Below, piece after piece: positions 1-8,931 of a stretch of DNA of 52,568 bases; the stretch's first letter is position 1, and every line of letters starts with the position of its first letter. The stretch is from Flavobacteriales bacterium (GTDB lineage Bacteria > Bacteroidota > Bacteroidia > Flavobacteriales_D > Crocinitomicaceae), in the NCBI GenBank assembly GCA_947461635.1, contig CANHMH010000002.1, forward strand, positions 1-52,568, written 5' to 3'. Both the position numbers and the translations under genes were made by a program. The notes beneath the pieces were generated by a model, which was not told where the DNA came from, did no database searches, and saw nothing but the letters and a program-made list of their open reading frames with translations.

Positions 1-83
1 GCTTCCTTCAAATAGCGTAAACTTCGAAGAGTAATATCCTCGAGGTTTCCAATTGGCGTGGGAACAAGTACAAGTCTTGACAT
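1..83 (-). CDS. rsmI: 16S rRNA (cytidine-2'-O)-methyltransferase RsmI, N-terminal fragment (runs off left edge)
   Basis: Reverse-strand translation from ATG at 83 reads MSRLVLVPTPIGNLEDITLRSLRYLKEA; the VPTPIGNLEDITLR motif is typical of RsmI. Not in the ORF track. Confidence 0.88.
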   Translation of the reverse strand, partial: MSRLVLVPTPIGNLEDITLRSLRYLKE

Positions 84-95
84 AACTAAATAATA

Positions 96-1451
96 TTAGG
101 CGAAAACGGCGCGAACCACTTCCTCTATTTTTGCGCACGGTACAATTTGAATGTGCTTGTGTTTTTTTTCGATTCCCTTTGAATAAGAGGAAACAATGAT
201 TTTTTCGTAACCCATTTTTTCTAATTCTGACAAACGTTGCTCGAGGCGATTAACCGGACGAAGTTCACCGGACAATCCGATTTCCGCTGCAAAAGAAACA
301 GTTTTTGGAATCGAAATGTCTGCATTCGATGATAAAATAGCCATCGCAACAGCTAAATCAATCGCCGGATCATCCACTTTAATTCCACCTGCAATGTTTA
401 GAAAGACGTCTTTTGCCGCCAATCGAAAACCACATCTTTTCTCTAAAACAGCCAGTAGCATATTCAATCGTTTGACATCAAATCCAGTAGAAGAACGCTG
501 GGGTGTTCCGTAGGCAGCAGAGCTAACAAGCGCTTGGACCTCAATTAAAATTGGACGAATTCCATCCACCATAGAGGCTACAGCGACTCCACTCAAGGAT
601 TCATTTCCAGAAACCAATACTTCTGATGGATTCTCCACAGGAACCAATCCATGTCCTTGCATAGAATAAATACCTAATTCGTTCGTCGATCCGAAACGGT
701 TCTTAATGGAACGCAACAGTCGGTAAATGTGGTGACGGTCTCCTTCAAATTGAAGTACGGTATCCACCATATGCTCTAAAACTTTTGGTCCCGCGATGGT
801 TCCGTCTTTTGTAATGTGTCCGATAAGAAACACCGGAATGTTCGTTTGCTTTGCAAAACGCAGCAAATTCGCGGTACATTCTCTTACTTGTGCAACACTT
901 CCAGGAGAACTTTCGATGGAATTTGTATGAAGCGTTTGAATCGAGTCAATCACCAAAAGTTGCGGTTGAACTTCGTTTGCTTGCGTTAAAATTTGTTGAA
1001 GGTTCGTTTCCGTCAATAAATAACATTGATCATTTTCTAAACCTAGACGTTCAGCGCGCATGCGAATCTGTTGATCGCTTTCCTCACCAGATACATACAA
1101 AACTTTCAAACGTTCTTTTATGGCCAGTTGAAGTAACAAGGTGGATTTTCCGATTCCTGGATCACCTCCTAACAAGGAGATTGAACCCAAAACAATTCCG
1201 CCCCCTAAAACGCGATTTAATTCGAAATCCTGAAGAATAATTCGGTTTTCTTCACTTTGCTCAACGTCTTGAATCAACAAGGGCTTACTTGCTTTTGTCT
1301 CCTTAGAAAAGGAAACGACATGTTTCGTTGTCTTTTCCAAAATCTCTTCAACAAACGTATTCCATTCTTGGCATGAAGGACACTTCCCGAGCCATTTGGG
1401 AGCCTCGTGACCACAATTTTGACAGAAAAATGCGGATTTTGTTTTGGACAT
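96..1451 (-). CDS. radA: DNA repair protein RadA
   Basis: N-terminal zinc finger CxxC..CPSC, Walker A GGDPGIGKSTLLLQ, KNRFG motif, C-terminal Lon-like domain. Confidence 0.97.
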   Translation of the reverse strand: MSKTKSAFFCQNCGHEAPKWLGKCPSCQEWNTFVEEILEKTTKHVVSFSKETKASKPLLIQDVEQSEENRIILQDFELNRVLGGGIVLGSISLLGGDPGIGKSTLLLQLAIKERLKVLYVSGEESDQQIRMRAERLGLENDQCYLLTETNLQQILTQANEVQPQLLVIDSIQTLHTNSIESSPGSVAQVRECTANLLRFAKQTNIPVFLIGHITKDGTIAGPKVLEHMVDTVLQFEGDRHHIYRLLRSIKNRFGSTNELGIYSMQGHGLVPVENPSEVLVSGNESLSGVAVASMVDGIRPILIEVQALVSSAAYGTPQRSSTGFDVKRLNMLLAVLEKRCGFRLAAKDVFLNIAGGIKVDDPAIDLAVAMAILSSNADISIPKTVSFAAEIGLSGELRPVNRLEQRLSELEKMGYEKIIVSSYSKGIEKKHKHIQIVPCAKIEEVVRAVFA

Positions 1452-1625
1452 AAGCTAAAGATAAGGAATCACCTGCAAATGTAGGAACAAGTTCTCATTA
1501 TTTTTCTTTTGAAAATACATAGCTTGTTTATTCAGTAACAGTATGTTAATATCTCCTTCATTTTCAATTGAAAAAAAAATTTTTAATATTTTACTGAAGT
1601 TTGATTTTTGGAAAAACAAAAAATT

Positions 1626-1633
1626 TAATTTTG
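1626..1633 (+). promoter_or_regulatory. Candidate Bacteroidota -7 element (TAATTTTG) for the 1656 gene
   Basis: Matches TAnnTTTG 22 nt upstream of the ATG. Confidence 0.45.
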
Positions 1634-1655
1634 CCCTATAATTATTTATCAAACC

Positions 1656-2000
1656 ATGTCGAAGAGAAGAGCTATTATCAGTTACGATAAATTATCCATT
1701 GACCAGAAAAAACAAATTCTCAGGGATTATCCGGATGGGTACATCAACCACCTTACAACTATCAAAACACCTACGGGAGAAACGTTAGATGCTTTAATCT
1801 GGGAAACGGATGAGGTGATTTACTTAGTGAAAGTAATTAAAGTTGTACCGAAATCCAAGCCCGTGACAGACGATGACGAGGATGATTTCGAAGAAGTGGC
1901 AGATATCAAAGATGATGATGTTGAGGATGACGACGATGACGACTTCGACGATACATTTGAAGATGATAAATCAGATGACGACGAATCCGACGAAGATTAA
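1656..2000 (+). CDS. Hypothetical protein with strongly acidic Asp/Glu-rich C-terminal tail
   Basis: Complete ORF with candidate promoter; compact N-terminal domain followed by a D/E-rich low-complexity tail. Confidence 0.8.
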   Translation: MSKRRAIISYDKLSIDQKKQILRDYPDGYINHLTTIKTPTGETLDALIWETDEVIYLVKVIKVVPKSKPVTDDDEDDFEEVADIKDDDVEDDDDDDFDDTFEDDKSDDDESDED

Positions 2001-2022
2001 ATAGTCGTAGCTTTCTTTTTCC

Positions 2023-2030
2023 TATTTTTG
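2023..2030 (+). promoter_or_regulatory. Candidate -7 element TATTTTTG for deoC
   Basis: TAnnTTTG 15 nt upstream of the ATG at 2046; argues against the upstream TTG start at 2028. Confidence 0.5.
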
Positions 2031-2045
2031 AGCTTGTTATTACTT

Positions 2046-2960
2046 ATGAAAGCTCAAAAATCTCTATTTTCTGAAATTCCAAAGTCGCCAACAATTGATA
2101 AAGTCGGTGTTGAAGAACGTGTGTCACGTTTTCAAACAAGGAGCATCAAAGGCGCGACGAAAATGAAGGGTCTTTCAATGGTGCTTTCCATGATTGATTT
2201 GACAACATTGGAAGGAAAGGACACACCGAATAAGGTGCGTCAAATGTGTTATAAAGCACAGCATTTACATAATTTCCAGGAAGGACTACCAACCGTAGCT
2301 GCAGTATGTGTGTATCCAAGTATGGTTTCTGTCGCCAGAGAAGCACTGAAGGATAGTACCATTAAAATTGCTTCTGTTTCCACGGCCTTTCCTTCGGGAC
2401 AAGCACCATTTGAAGTGAAAAAAATAGACACACAATTTGCCATCGATGCTGGAGCTGATGAGATCGATATGGTTATCTCGCGCGGGAAGTTTTTGGCAGG
2501 AGAATACAATTTTGTTTTCGACGAAATTGCGGCCATCAAAGAAATTTGTGGCACCAAACGCTTGAAGGTAATTTTGGAAACGGGTGAGTTGGCAACACTA
2601 GATCAAGTACGTCGAGCGAGTGATATCGCTATCCATGCAGGAGCAGATTTCATTAAAACATCGACTGGGAAAATTCAACCGGCTGCTACCATGCAAGTAA
2701 CCTACACGATGTTAATGGCAATTCGAGATCACTTTGACCGAACAGGAGTGATGATTGGAATGAAGCCTGCTGGAGGGATTTCCACTTCTAAGTTAGCACT
2801 GCACAATTTAGTGATGGTCAAAGAAATTCTTGGAGAAGCTTGGTTGACAAATGAATGGTTTCGTTTTGGGGCAAGCAGCCTTGCGAATGATGTCTTGATG
2901 CAATACATGAAACAAGTGACAGGTAAATATCAATCAGCTGATTATTTTACGATCGATTAA
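2046..2960 (+). CDS. deoC: Deoxyribose-phosphate aldolase
   Basis: DeoC motifs VCVYPSMV, GADEIDMVI, KVILETGEL, FIKTSTGK, MKPAGGI. Start refined from TTG 2028 to ATG 2046. Confidence 0.95.
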   Translation: MKAQKSLFSEIPKSPTIDKVGVEERVSRFQTRSIKGATKMKGLSMVLSMIDLTTLEGKDTPNKVRQMCYKAQHLHNFQEGLPTVAAVCVYPSMVSVAREALKDSTIKIASVSTAFPSGQAPFEVKKIDTQFAIDAGADEIDMVISRGKFLAGEYNFVFDEIAAIKEICGTKRLKVILETGELATLDQVRRASDIAIHAGADFIKTSTGKIQPAATMQVTYTMLMAIRDHFDRTGVMIGMKPAGGISTSKLALHNLVMVKEILGEAWLTNEWFRFGASSLANDVLMQYMKQVTGKYQSADYFTID

Positions 2961-2962
2961 TT

Positions 2963-4408
2963 ATGACAGAATCAAACAATAACTGGGAATATGCACCCTC
3001 TTTAGAAGGGACTTCACATATTCAGCTTAAAGAAAAATACGATCTTTTCATTGATGGAAAATGGGTGAAGCCATCCAATAATCGGTATTTTGACACGATT
3101 AATCCCTCAAATGAAGAGAAATTGGCAGAAATCGCTTGGGCTTCTGATGCCGATGTAGACCTTGCTGTAAAAGCAGCACGCAAAGCCTACGTGGAAGTTT
3201 GGTCCAAAATGAAGGCTTCCGAACGCGCTAAATACATTTTTCGCATCGCCCGATTAATGCAAGAACACGCCCGTGAACTAGCCGTAATTGAAACCTTAGA
3301 TGGAGGAAAGCCGATTCGCGAATCGCGTGACATTGATGTGCCATTAGCATGTAACCACTTTTTCTATTATGCCGGGTGGGCGGATAAATTACAAGATGCT
3401 TTTCCAAATAGAATGATTCAATCGCTTGGTGTCGCAGGACAAATCATACCATGGAATTTTCCTTTATTGATGGCAGCATGGAAAATTGCACCTGCATTAG
3501 CCGCTGGAAATACGGTGGTGTTGAAACCGGCAGAAACGACTTCCTTAACCGCATTGAAATTAGCGGAAATTATTGAACAATCAGGATTGCCAGCAGGAGT
3601 GGTAAACATCATTACAGGACACGGTGATACTGGCGCTGCGATTGTCAATCACCCAGACATTGATAAAATTGCCTTCACAGGTTCAACGGCAGTGGGTAAA
3701 TTGATTCAAAAATCAGTTATCGTAACAGCGAAAAGAGTAAGTTTAGAATTAGGCGGAAAATCAGCGAACATTATCTTAGAGGATGCGCCAATAGATCAAG
3801 CTGTCGAAGGAATTGTGAATGGTATTTTCTTCAATCAAGGACATGTGTGCTGTGCTGGTTCACGCTTATATGTGCAGGAGTCGATAGCAGAGGAAGTTGT
3901 TCGGAAATTGAAACAACGCATGCAAAGTTTGTATGTCGGTAATCCGCTAGATAAAAATACAGATGTAGGCGCCATAAACTCAAAGGAGCAATTAAGCACC
4001 ATTGAAAAATACATCAACATTGGAATAAACGAAGGAGCGGACATGTTTCAAGTGGAATGTGAAATACCTTCTAAAGGATTCTATTGTCGTCCAACAATTT
4101 TTACCAATGTAGCACAGTCCAGCGTCATTTCACAAGAAGAAATTTTCGGACCAGTTTTAACCATACAAACCTTCCGTACAATTGATGAGGTGATTCAAAA
4201 AGCGAACAATTCTCCTTACGGACTAGCAGCCGGAGTATGGACAGACAAAGGATCACGCATCTTTAACCTCACATCGAAACTCCGTGCAGGTGTCATTTGG
4301 GCCAATACCTACAATAAGTTCGATCCAGCTTCTCCATTCGGTGGCTACAAAGAAAGCGGCTTCGGCCGCGAAGGCGGACTCCACGGTCTCGAAGCATATT
4401 TGAAATAG
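2963..4408 (+). CDS. Aldehyde dehydrogenase family protein (catalytic)
   Basis: ALDH motifs [44 protein letters not shown] (catalytic Cys), PFGGYKESGFGRE. Confidence 0.95.
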   Translation: MTESNNNWEYAPSLEGTSHIQLKEKYDLFIDGKWVKPSNNRYFDTINPSNEEKLAEIAWASDADVDLAVKAARKAYVEVWSKMKASERAKYIFRIARLMQEHARELAVIETLDGGKPIRESRDIDVPLACNHFFYYAGWADKLQDAFPNRMIQSLGVAGQIIPWNFPLLMAAWKIAPALAAGNTVVLKPAETTSLTALKLAEIIEQSGLPAGVVNIITGHGDTGAAIVNHPDIDKIAFTGSTAVGKLIQKSVIVTAKRVSLELGGKSANIILEDAPIDQAVEGIVNGIFFNQGHVCCAGSRLYVQESIAEEVVRKLKQRMQSLYVGNPLDKNTDVGAINSKEQLSTIEKYINIGINEGADMFQVECEIPSKGFYCRPTIFTNVAQSSVISQEEIFGPVLTIQTFRTIDEVIQKANNSPYGLAAGVWTDKGSRIFNLTSKLRAGVIWANTYNKFDPASPFGGYKESGFGREGGLHGLEAYLK

Positions 4409-4409
4409 A

Positions 4410-4530
4410 ATTAGCACTCCGCCGCGGCGGAAGCACATTAGAAAATTAGCACATTGTTAAATTAGCACCTTGTTAAATTAGCACATTAAAAAATTAGCAC
4501 ATTAGCACATTAGCACATTAGCACATTAAA
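4410..4530. repeat. ATTAGCAC short tandem / interspersed repeat array with 16-bp then 8-bp period
   Basis: ATTAGCAC starts at 4410, 4445, 4461, 4477, 4493, 4501, 4509 and 4517 (spacings 35,16,16,16,8,8,8). Confidence 0.92.
4418..4431. repeat. Perfect 14-bp GC-rich palindrome TCCGCCGCGGCGGA
   Basis: Sequence equals its own reverse complement; embedded in the AT-rich repeat region. Confidence 0.9.
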
Positions 4531-5403
4531 ATGAACATATTAAAAACCTACAAAATCTACATCAACGGCCAATTCCCACGAACGGAGTCAGGAAGAACCT
4601 ACGTGGTAAATGATGCAGAAGGAAATCCTATAGCCAATGTTTGTCAGTCCTCTAAAAAAGATATCCGTAACGCCGTTCAAGCAGCTCGTAAAGCATTTGG
4701 ATCGTGGTCTGAGCGTAGCGCATTTAACCGTGGACAAATTTTGTATCGAATAGCAGAAATGTTGGAAGGACGCAAAGCACAATTTTTAGAAGAACTAACA
4801 CAACAGGGACAGAGTCTTGAAACAGCAAAGGATGAAATTCAGTTATGCATCGATAGAATTGTTTATTATGCCGGATGGTGCGATAAATACCAGCAAATTT
4901 TAAGCTCCGTTAACCCGGTGAATTCCTCACATTTTAATTTTTCGATGGCTGAACCTACCGGTGTGGTTGGAATTTTAGCAGAACAAAGTACCGGATTGAT
5001 TGGATTCGTTTCTCAATTGATGCCCGTAATTGCCGGTGGAAATAGTGTGGTGTTAATCGCTTCTGAGCAGTTGCCACTTTGCGCCATTACATTTGCAGAA
5101 GTTCTTGAAACATCTGATTTACCTGCGGGAGTTGTAAACATATTGACAGGATCGGCAGACGAGATGCTTCCAACCTTGGCGGAACATATGGATGTCAATG
5201 CGCTCTTCCTTTCGAATGTGGATGCAGAAATGGAGAAAAACACCCAGCTTTCCGCGATTGATAATTTAAAACGCGTTATCGTGAAAAATGACGATTGGAC
5301 GAAGGAAGATGCACAAGGAATTTCCTACATTTCATCGTTTCAGGAAATCAAAACAACATGGCATCCCATCGAACAAATAGGTGGCGCGACAAGTTCATAT
5401 TGA
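4531..5403 (+). CDS. Aldehyde dehydrogenase-like protein lacking the catalytic half (ALDH16 second-domain-like)
   Basis: 290 aa ALDH N-terminal/NAD-binding-like sequence (GNSVVLIASEQLPLCAITFAEVLETSDLPAGVVNILTG) with no catalytic Cys region or C-terminal GFGRE motif. Confidence 0.8.
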   Translation: MNILKTYKIYINGQFPRTESGRTYVVNDAEGNPIANVCQSSKKDIRNAVQAARKAFGSWSERSAFNRGQILYRIAEMLEGRKAQFLEELTQQGQSLETAKDEIQLCIDRIVYYAGWCDKYQQILSSVNPVNSSHFNFSMAEPTGVVGILAEQSTGLIGFVSQLMPVIAGGNSVVLIASEQLPLCAITFAEVLETSDLPAGVVNILTGSADEMLPTLAEHMDVNALFLSNVDAEMEKNTQLSAIDNLKRVIVKNDDWTKEDAQGISYISSFQEIKTTWHPIEQIGGATSSY

Positions 5404-5466
5404 TTATAAATTAGTCATTGCAAAGAAATTATTTTCTATCTTTAGGTAAACTAAAAACAAAAACTT

Positions 5467-6081
5467 ATGAAAAAGATTTTACTAGTAGCTGCTTCCATTT
5501 TATTTTTGGTTGCTTCATGTACCGTTGAAAAAAGAGTTTATCGAAACGGATTCAATGTTCAATGGCATGCTATGAATGGAATTTCTAAAAAAGACAAAAA
5601 TGTTGAGGTAACTTCAGTAGAGGAGGAAATAGCAGTAGCACAAGTGATTAAAGCACCGAAAGTTAATGTATCTACCTCAAACACGTACGAAGCTATTGCC
5701 GAGGGATCAACAACAACTTTGACACAAAACGACGTGGCATCCGTTGACGTGACACCAATTCAAAACGAAGCGAAAAGTATTGCGAATGACATCAAAGGAA
5801 TGGCTGCAGTAACGATTCAAAATAGCCCAAAAAGCCATGAAGCAAAACAAGTTTCTAAACAAGAAATGAAAGCACTTCGCAAGGCTGTCAAGGCAGCAAA
5901 GAAAAGTGATGATGTGCCAATTGGTCTATTATATATTATATGTTTTATCTTTCCTTTTATTGCTGTAGGTATTGTGACTGATTGGGACATTACAACTGTT
6001 TTACTAAACTTTTTGTTGACGTGCCTTTGTGTCATACCTGGAATTATTCATGCCTTGATTATTGTAGGTAGAAACACATAA
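5467..6081 (+). CDS. Lipoprotein-signal protein with C-terminal YqaE/Pmp3-like membrane domain
   Basis: Lipobox-like LVASC near the N-terminus, then a long linker; C-terminal LLYIICFIFPFIAVGIVTDWDITTVLLNFLLTCLCVIPGIIHALII resembles YqaE/Pmp3. Confidence 0.8.
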   Translation: MKKILLVAASILFLVASCTVEKRVYRNGFNVQWHAMNGISKKDKNVEVTSVEEEIAVAQVIKAPKVNVSTSNTYEAIAEGSTTTLTQNDVASVDVTPIQNEAKSIANDIKGMAAVTIQNSPKSHEAKQVSKQEMKALRKAVKAAKKSDDVPIGLLYIICFIFPFIAVGIVTDWDITTVLLNFLLTCLCVIPGIIHALIIVGRNT

Positions 6082-6084
6082 ATT

Positions 6085-6375
6085 TTGAAATACATCTTAT
6101 TTAGCGGGTTAATAATCTTGCCAATTGTGCTATGGTTATTACCCGCTTCTTTTTTTGATCAAGGACAGTCCCTATGTTTGTCAGTATTGTTATTCGACAA
6201 ACAATGTTTTGGCTGTGGGATTACTAGAGCAATTCAACATGCCCTGCATTTTGATTTCCAGACAGCATTGAAGTACAATAAACTAGTGGTGATTGTGGCT
6301 CCAATTCTATTTTTTGTTTGGTTGAAATGGGTAAGGGAGTTGTGGTTGAAGATAAAACAAAGAGATGTTTTATAA
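6085..6375 (+). CDS. DUF2752 domain protein
   Basis: TTG start; CFGCGITRAIQHALHFDFQTALKYN matches the CxxCGxTRA...DFxxAxxxN pattern of DUF2752. Confidence 0.8.
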   Translation: MKYILFSGLIILPIVLWLLPASFFDQGQSLCLSVLLFDKQCFGCGITRAIQHALHFDFQTALKYNKLVVIVAPILFFVWLKWVRELWLKIKQRDVL

Positions 6376-6798
6376 AAACAAGGCTAATTCTTCCCATCGC
6401 TGCATCGCAGAATGGATCATGTTTTTTGCACCCAACTCAAATCGAGCGAGTTCATAGTCTCCGTTCGAATTCGGTAGAAGGACATTCATCCGATTGAAGA
6501 AATCCATGGACAATTGACTTCCAGCATCTTTTACGAGGTGATTGATTTTATCCATTGAACAACCAGAAGCTTTCACAGCATTTTCATTGGCAACGATAAC
6601 AAGCGCTGTTTCGTGTAAAACGAATCCAACAGCATCGAGTGATTTTCCGTGTGTTTGCCAGGAAGAAACGAATTGGGTGAGTGATTCATTCAACCAGGAA
6701 ATTTCTGTCGCTGACATTTTGCGATCTCCAACAAAGACCCACAAACGTGCATCCATGGGAAAGTGAGAGGGGATATTATAAGTCTGCTGCATGTGCAA
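6370..6798 (-). CDS. Conserved Bacteroidota protein (often labelled 'ABC transporter ATPase' without Walker motifs)
   Basis: RLWVFVGDRKMSATEISWLNESLTQFVSSWQTHGK...VIVANENAVKASGCSMDKINHLVKD; no P-loop present. Confidence 0.7.
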   Translation of the reverse strand: MHMQQTYNIPSHFPMDARLWVFVGDRKMSATEISWLNESLTQFVSSWQTHGKSLDAVGFVLHETALVIVANENAVKASGCSMDKINHLVKDAGSQLSMDFFNRMNVLLPNSNGDYELARFELGAKNMIHSAMQRWEELALFL

Positions 6799-7558
6799 TG
6801 AGTTCAGCTACATCCATTACTTTCACATCGCCTTCTTTTTCGAAGTTTTTTACGCCGTCTGTCATCATCGTATTACAAAACGGACAACCAGTCGCGATAA
6901 TCTCCGCTTGTGTCTCTAATGCGTCCTCTGTGCGCTCTACGTTGATTTCTTTGTTGCCTTTCTCTGCTTCTTTGAACATTTGCGCACCTCCTGCTCCACA
7001 ACAGAGTCCTTTGGTTTTGCAACGTTTCATTTCTACCAACTCAGCATCTAATTTCTCAATTAATGAACGCGGTGCTTCGTAGACATCGTTCGCTCGTCCC
7101 AAATAACATGGATCATGGAATGTAATCTTCTTTCCTTTAAAGGTTTCTCCTCCTTCAAGGATGAGTTTCCCTGTATTGATTAAATCTTGGATCAGTTGTG
7201 TGTGGTGAATGACTTCATAATTTCCACCAAGTTCAGGGTATTCGTTTTTAAGCGTATTGAAACAATGTGGACATGCTGTTACAATTTTCTTAACCTCATA
7301 TGCGTTCATGACTTCGATGTTCATCATCGCCTGCATTTGAAAGGTAAATTCGTTTCCGGCACGTTTTGCTGGATCTCCAGAACAACTTTCTTCTGTACCA
7401 AGTACAGCGAAATCAACTTGACATTTATTTAAGATCTTCACAATCGCCTTTGTGATTTTTTTAGCGCGATCATCAAAACTACCAGCACAACCAACCCAAA
7501 AAAGGATTTCAGGTGATTCGCCATTTGCCATTTTCTCGGCCATTGTAGGAACTCTCAT
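6776..7558 (-). CDS. (Fe-S)-binding protein, CCG-domain (HdrD/GlpC-type) oxidoreductase subunit
   Basis: Two cysteine-rich CCG-type motifs: CPHCFNTLKNEYPE...HDPCYLGR and CCGAGGAQMF...TGCPFCNTMM. Confidence 0.9.
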   Translation of the reverse strand: MRVPTMAEKMANGESPEILFWVGCAGSFDDRAKKITKAIVKILNKCQVDFAVLGTEESCSGDPAKRAGNEFTFQMQAMMNIEVMNAYEVKKIVTACPHCFNTLKNEYPELGGNYEVIHHTQLIQDLINTGKLILEGGETFKGKKITFHDPCYLGRANDVYEAPRSLIEKLDAELVEMKRCKTKGLCCGAGGAQMFKEAEKGNKEINVERTEDALETQAEIIATGCPFCNTMMTDGVKNFEKEGDVKVMDVAELIAHAADL

Positions 7559-7591
7559 AGTCAGTTTTTTATGCTTAATTAGCTGCTTCTC

Positions 7592-8920
7592 TTAATCTTC
7601 GTTTGCCCAATTTAAGCGCTCGCTTTGTGCAAATTGCCAAGGTGCGCCATTGTTTTCAATGTTGGTTAACATACCTGTTAACTCACTTGGAATTTTTGAT
7701 TCCTCCATGACTAGATAGCGACGTAAATCAACAATAATGGATAAGGGATCTATGTTAACGGGACACTCCTGCACACATGCATTACAACTGGTACATGCCC
7801 ACAATTCTTCTTCTGTAATGTAATCTCCGATTAAGCTTTTCCCATCGTCGTATCCTTTACCATGCTTGCGGTAATTTTCACCCACTTCCACCAAACGGTC
7901 TCTAGTGTCCATCATGATTTTTCGTGGGGATAAAAGTTTACCGGTAACATTTGCTGGACAAGAAGAGGAACATCGTCCACATTCTGTACATGTGTAAGCA
8001 TCGAGTAAGTTTTTCCAAGTTAAATCAGTGACATCCTTCGCTCCAAATCGCTTTGGTGCTTCATCAGGATTTGCTGGTGCCGCATATGGATCTGCGTTTG
8101 GATCCAACATCAGCTTCACTTCATTGGTCACAGATTCCATATTCGTGAACTTTCCTTTTTGCTCAAGGTTGGAGTAAAACGTATTCGGAAATGCCAATAA
8201 AATGTGAAAATGTTTGGAATAGGGTAGGTAGTTCAAAAACGCAAACACCATCAAAATGTGTCCCCACCATCCAATGCGTTCTATTACGTGAAGCGCATCG
8301 ATGCTGAAGTTCTGAAATAACAATGGACCCATCCACGAGGAGATGGCAAAATCAAAATGACCTTTCGCGAATTCGACATGTGATCCTCCGCGGCTGTACA
8401 AAACTTCGTCCGCACCGTTCATGCTGAAAATACAGCAAATCAGAACGACTTCAGCAATCAAAATGATGTTTGCATCTTTTGTAGGCCAGCCAATGAGTTC
8501 CTTCATCGTGAAACGTGGTAGTTTCAGTAAGTTTCGTCGGATTAAAAACGCCAAGGTTGCCACGAATGCTAAAACCGAAAGAATTTCAATAAAACTAATC
8601 ATGAAGGTATAAAATCCTCCAAGTTTGAAATAAAAGAAACGGTGATGTCCACTTAATCCATCAATGGCAATTTCAATTAATTCAATCTGAGTAATGACAA
8701 AAGCAACGTACAGGGCAAGGTGCAATAATGCTGGTATTGGACGAGAGAACATTTTCTTTTGACCAAAAGCGACTAAAACCATTGTTTTAATCCGTTCACC
8801 TTTTTTGTCGGAACGATCAATATCTTGTCCAAGTAAAATGTTGTAGCGCACTTTCCATGCGTTGTACGCGAAGAATCCTGCTCCCGCGCTTAAAAGAATG
8901 GCAAACAATATGATCTCCAT
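7592..8920 (-). CDS. Membrane-bound 4Fe-4S ferredoxin-type oxidoreductase subunit
   Basis: N-terminal multi-TM domain; two 4Fe-4S motifs CTECGRCSSSCPA and CTSCNACVQECPV. Confidence 0.9.
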   Translation of the reverse strand: MEIILFAILLSAGAGFFAYNAWKVRYNILLGQDIDRSDKKGERIKTMVLVAFGQKKMFSRPIPALLHLALYVAFVITQIELIEIAIDGLSGHHRFFYFKLGGFYTFMISFIEILSVLAFVATLAFLIRRNLLKLPRFTMKELIGWPTKDANIILIAEVVLICCIFSMNGADEVLYSRGGSHVEFAKGHFDFAISSWMGPLLFQNFSIDALHVIERIGWWGHILMVFAFLNYLPYSKHFHILLAFPNTFYSNLEQKGKFTNMESVTNEVKLMLDPNADPYAAPANPDEAPKRFGAKDVTDLTWKNLLDAYTCTECGRCSSSCPANVTGKLLSPRKIMMDTRDRLVEVGENYRKHGKGYDDGKSLIGDYITEEELWACTSCNACVQECPVNIDPLSIIVDLRRYLVMEESKIPSELTGMLTNIENNGAPWQFAQSERLNWANED

Positions 8921-8931
8921 GAACGTTTAAA

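Noticed and set aside
851-1240. 129-aa plus-strand ORF and many similar short ORFs antisense to radA, deoC, asd, ftsH, valS, gyrB etc.
   Set aside because: They lie wholly within well-supported genes on the other strand and show no recognisable domain; treated as chance ORFs.
1455-1652. 65-aa minus-strand ORF upstream of the acidic-tail gene
   Set aside because: Low-complexity AT-rich intergenic sequence containing a likely plus-strand promoter; no domain or conserved motif.
4410-4530. Regularly spaced repeats that could be mistaken for a CRISPR array
   Set aside because: Repeat unit is only 8-16 bp, there are no unique spacers of 25-40 bp and no cas genes nearby.
4531-5403. Truncated ALDH as a simple pseudogene
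   Set aside because: ORF is intact with its own start, lies in an operon-like context, and a short second ALDH domain is known in ALDH16-type proteins; kept as a CDS.
6370-6798. Annotation as an ABC transporter ATPase
   Set aside because: No Walker A, Walker B or signature motif is present; the label for this family appears to be a propagated misannotation.
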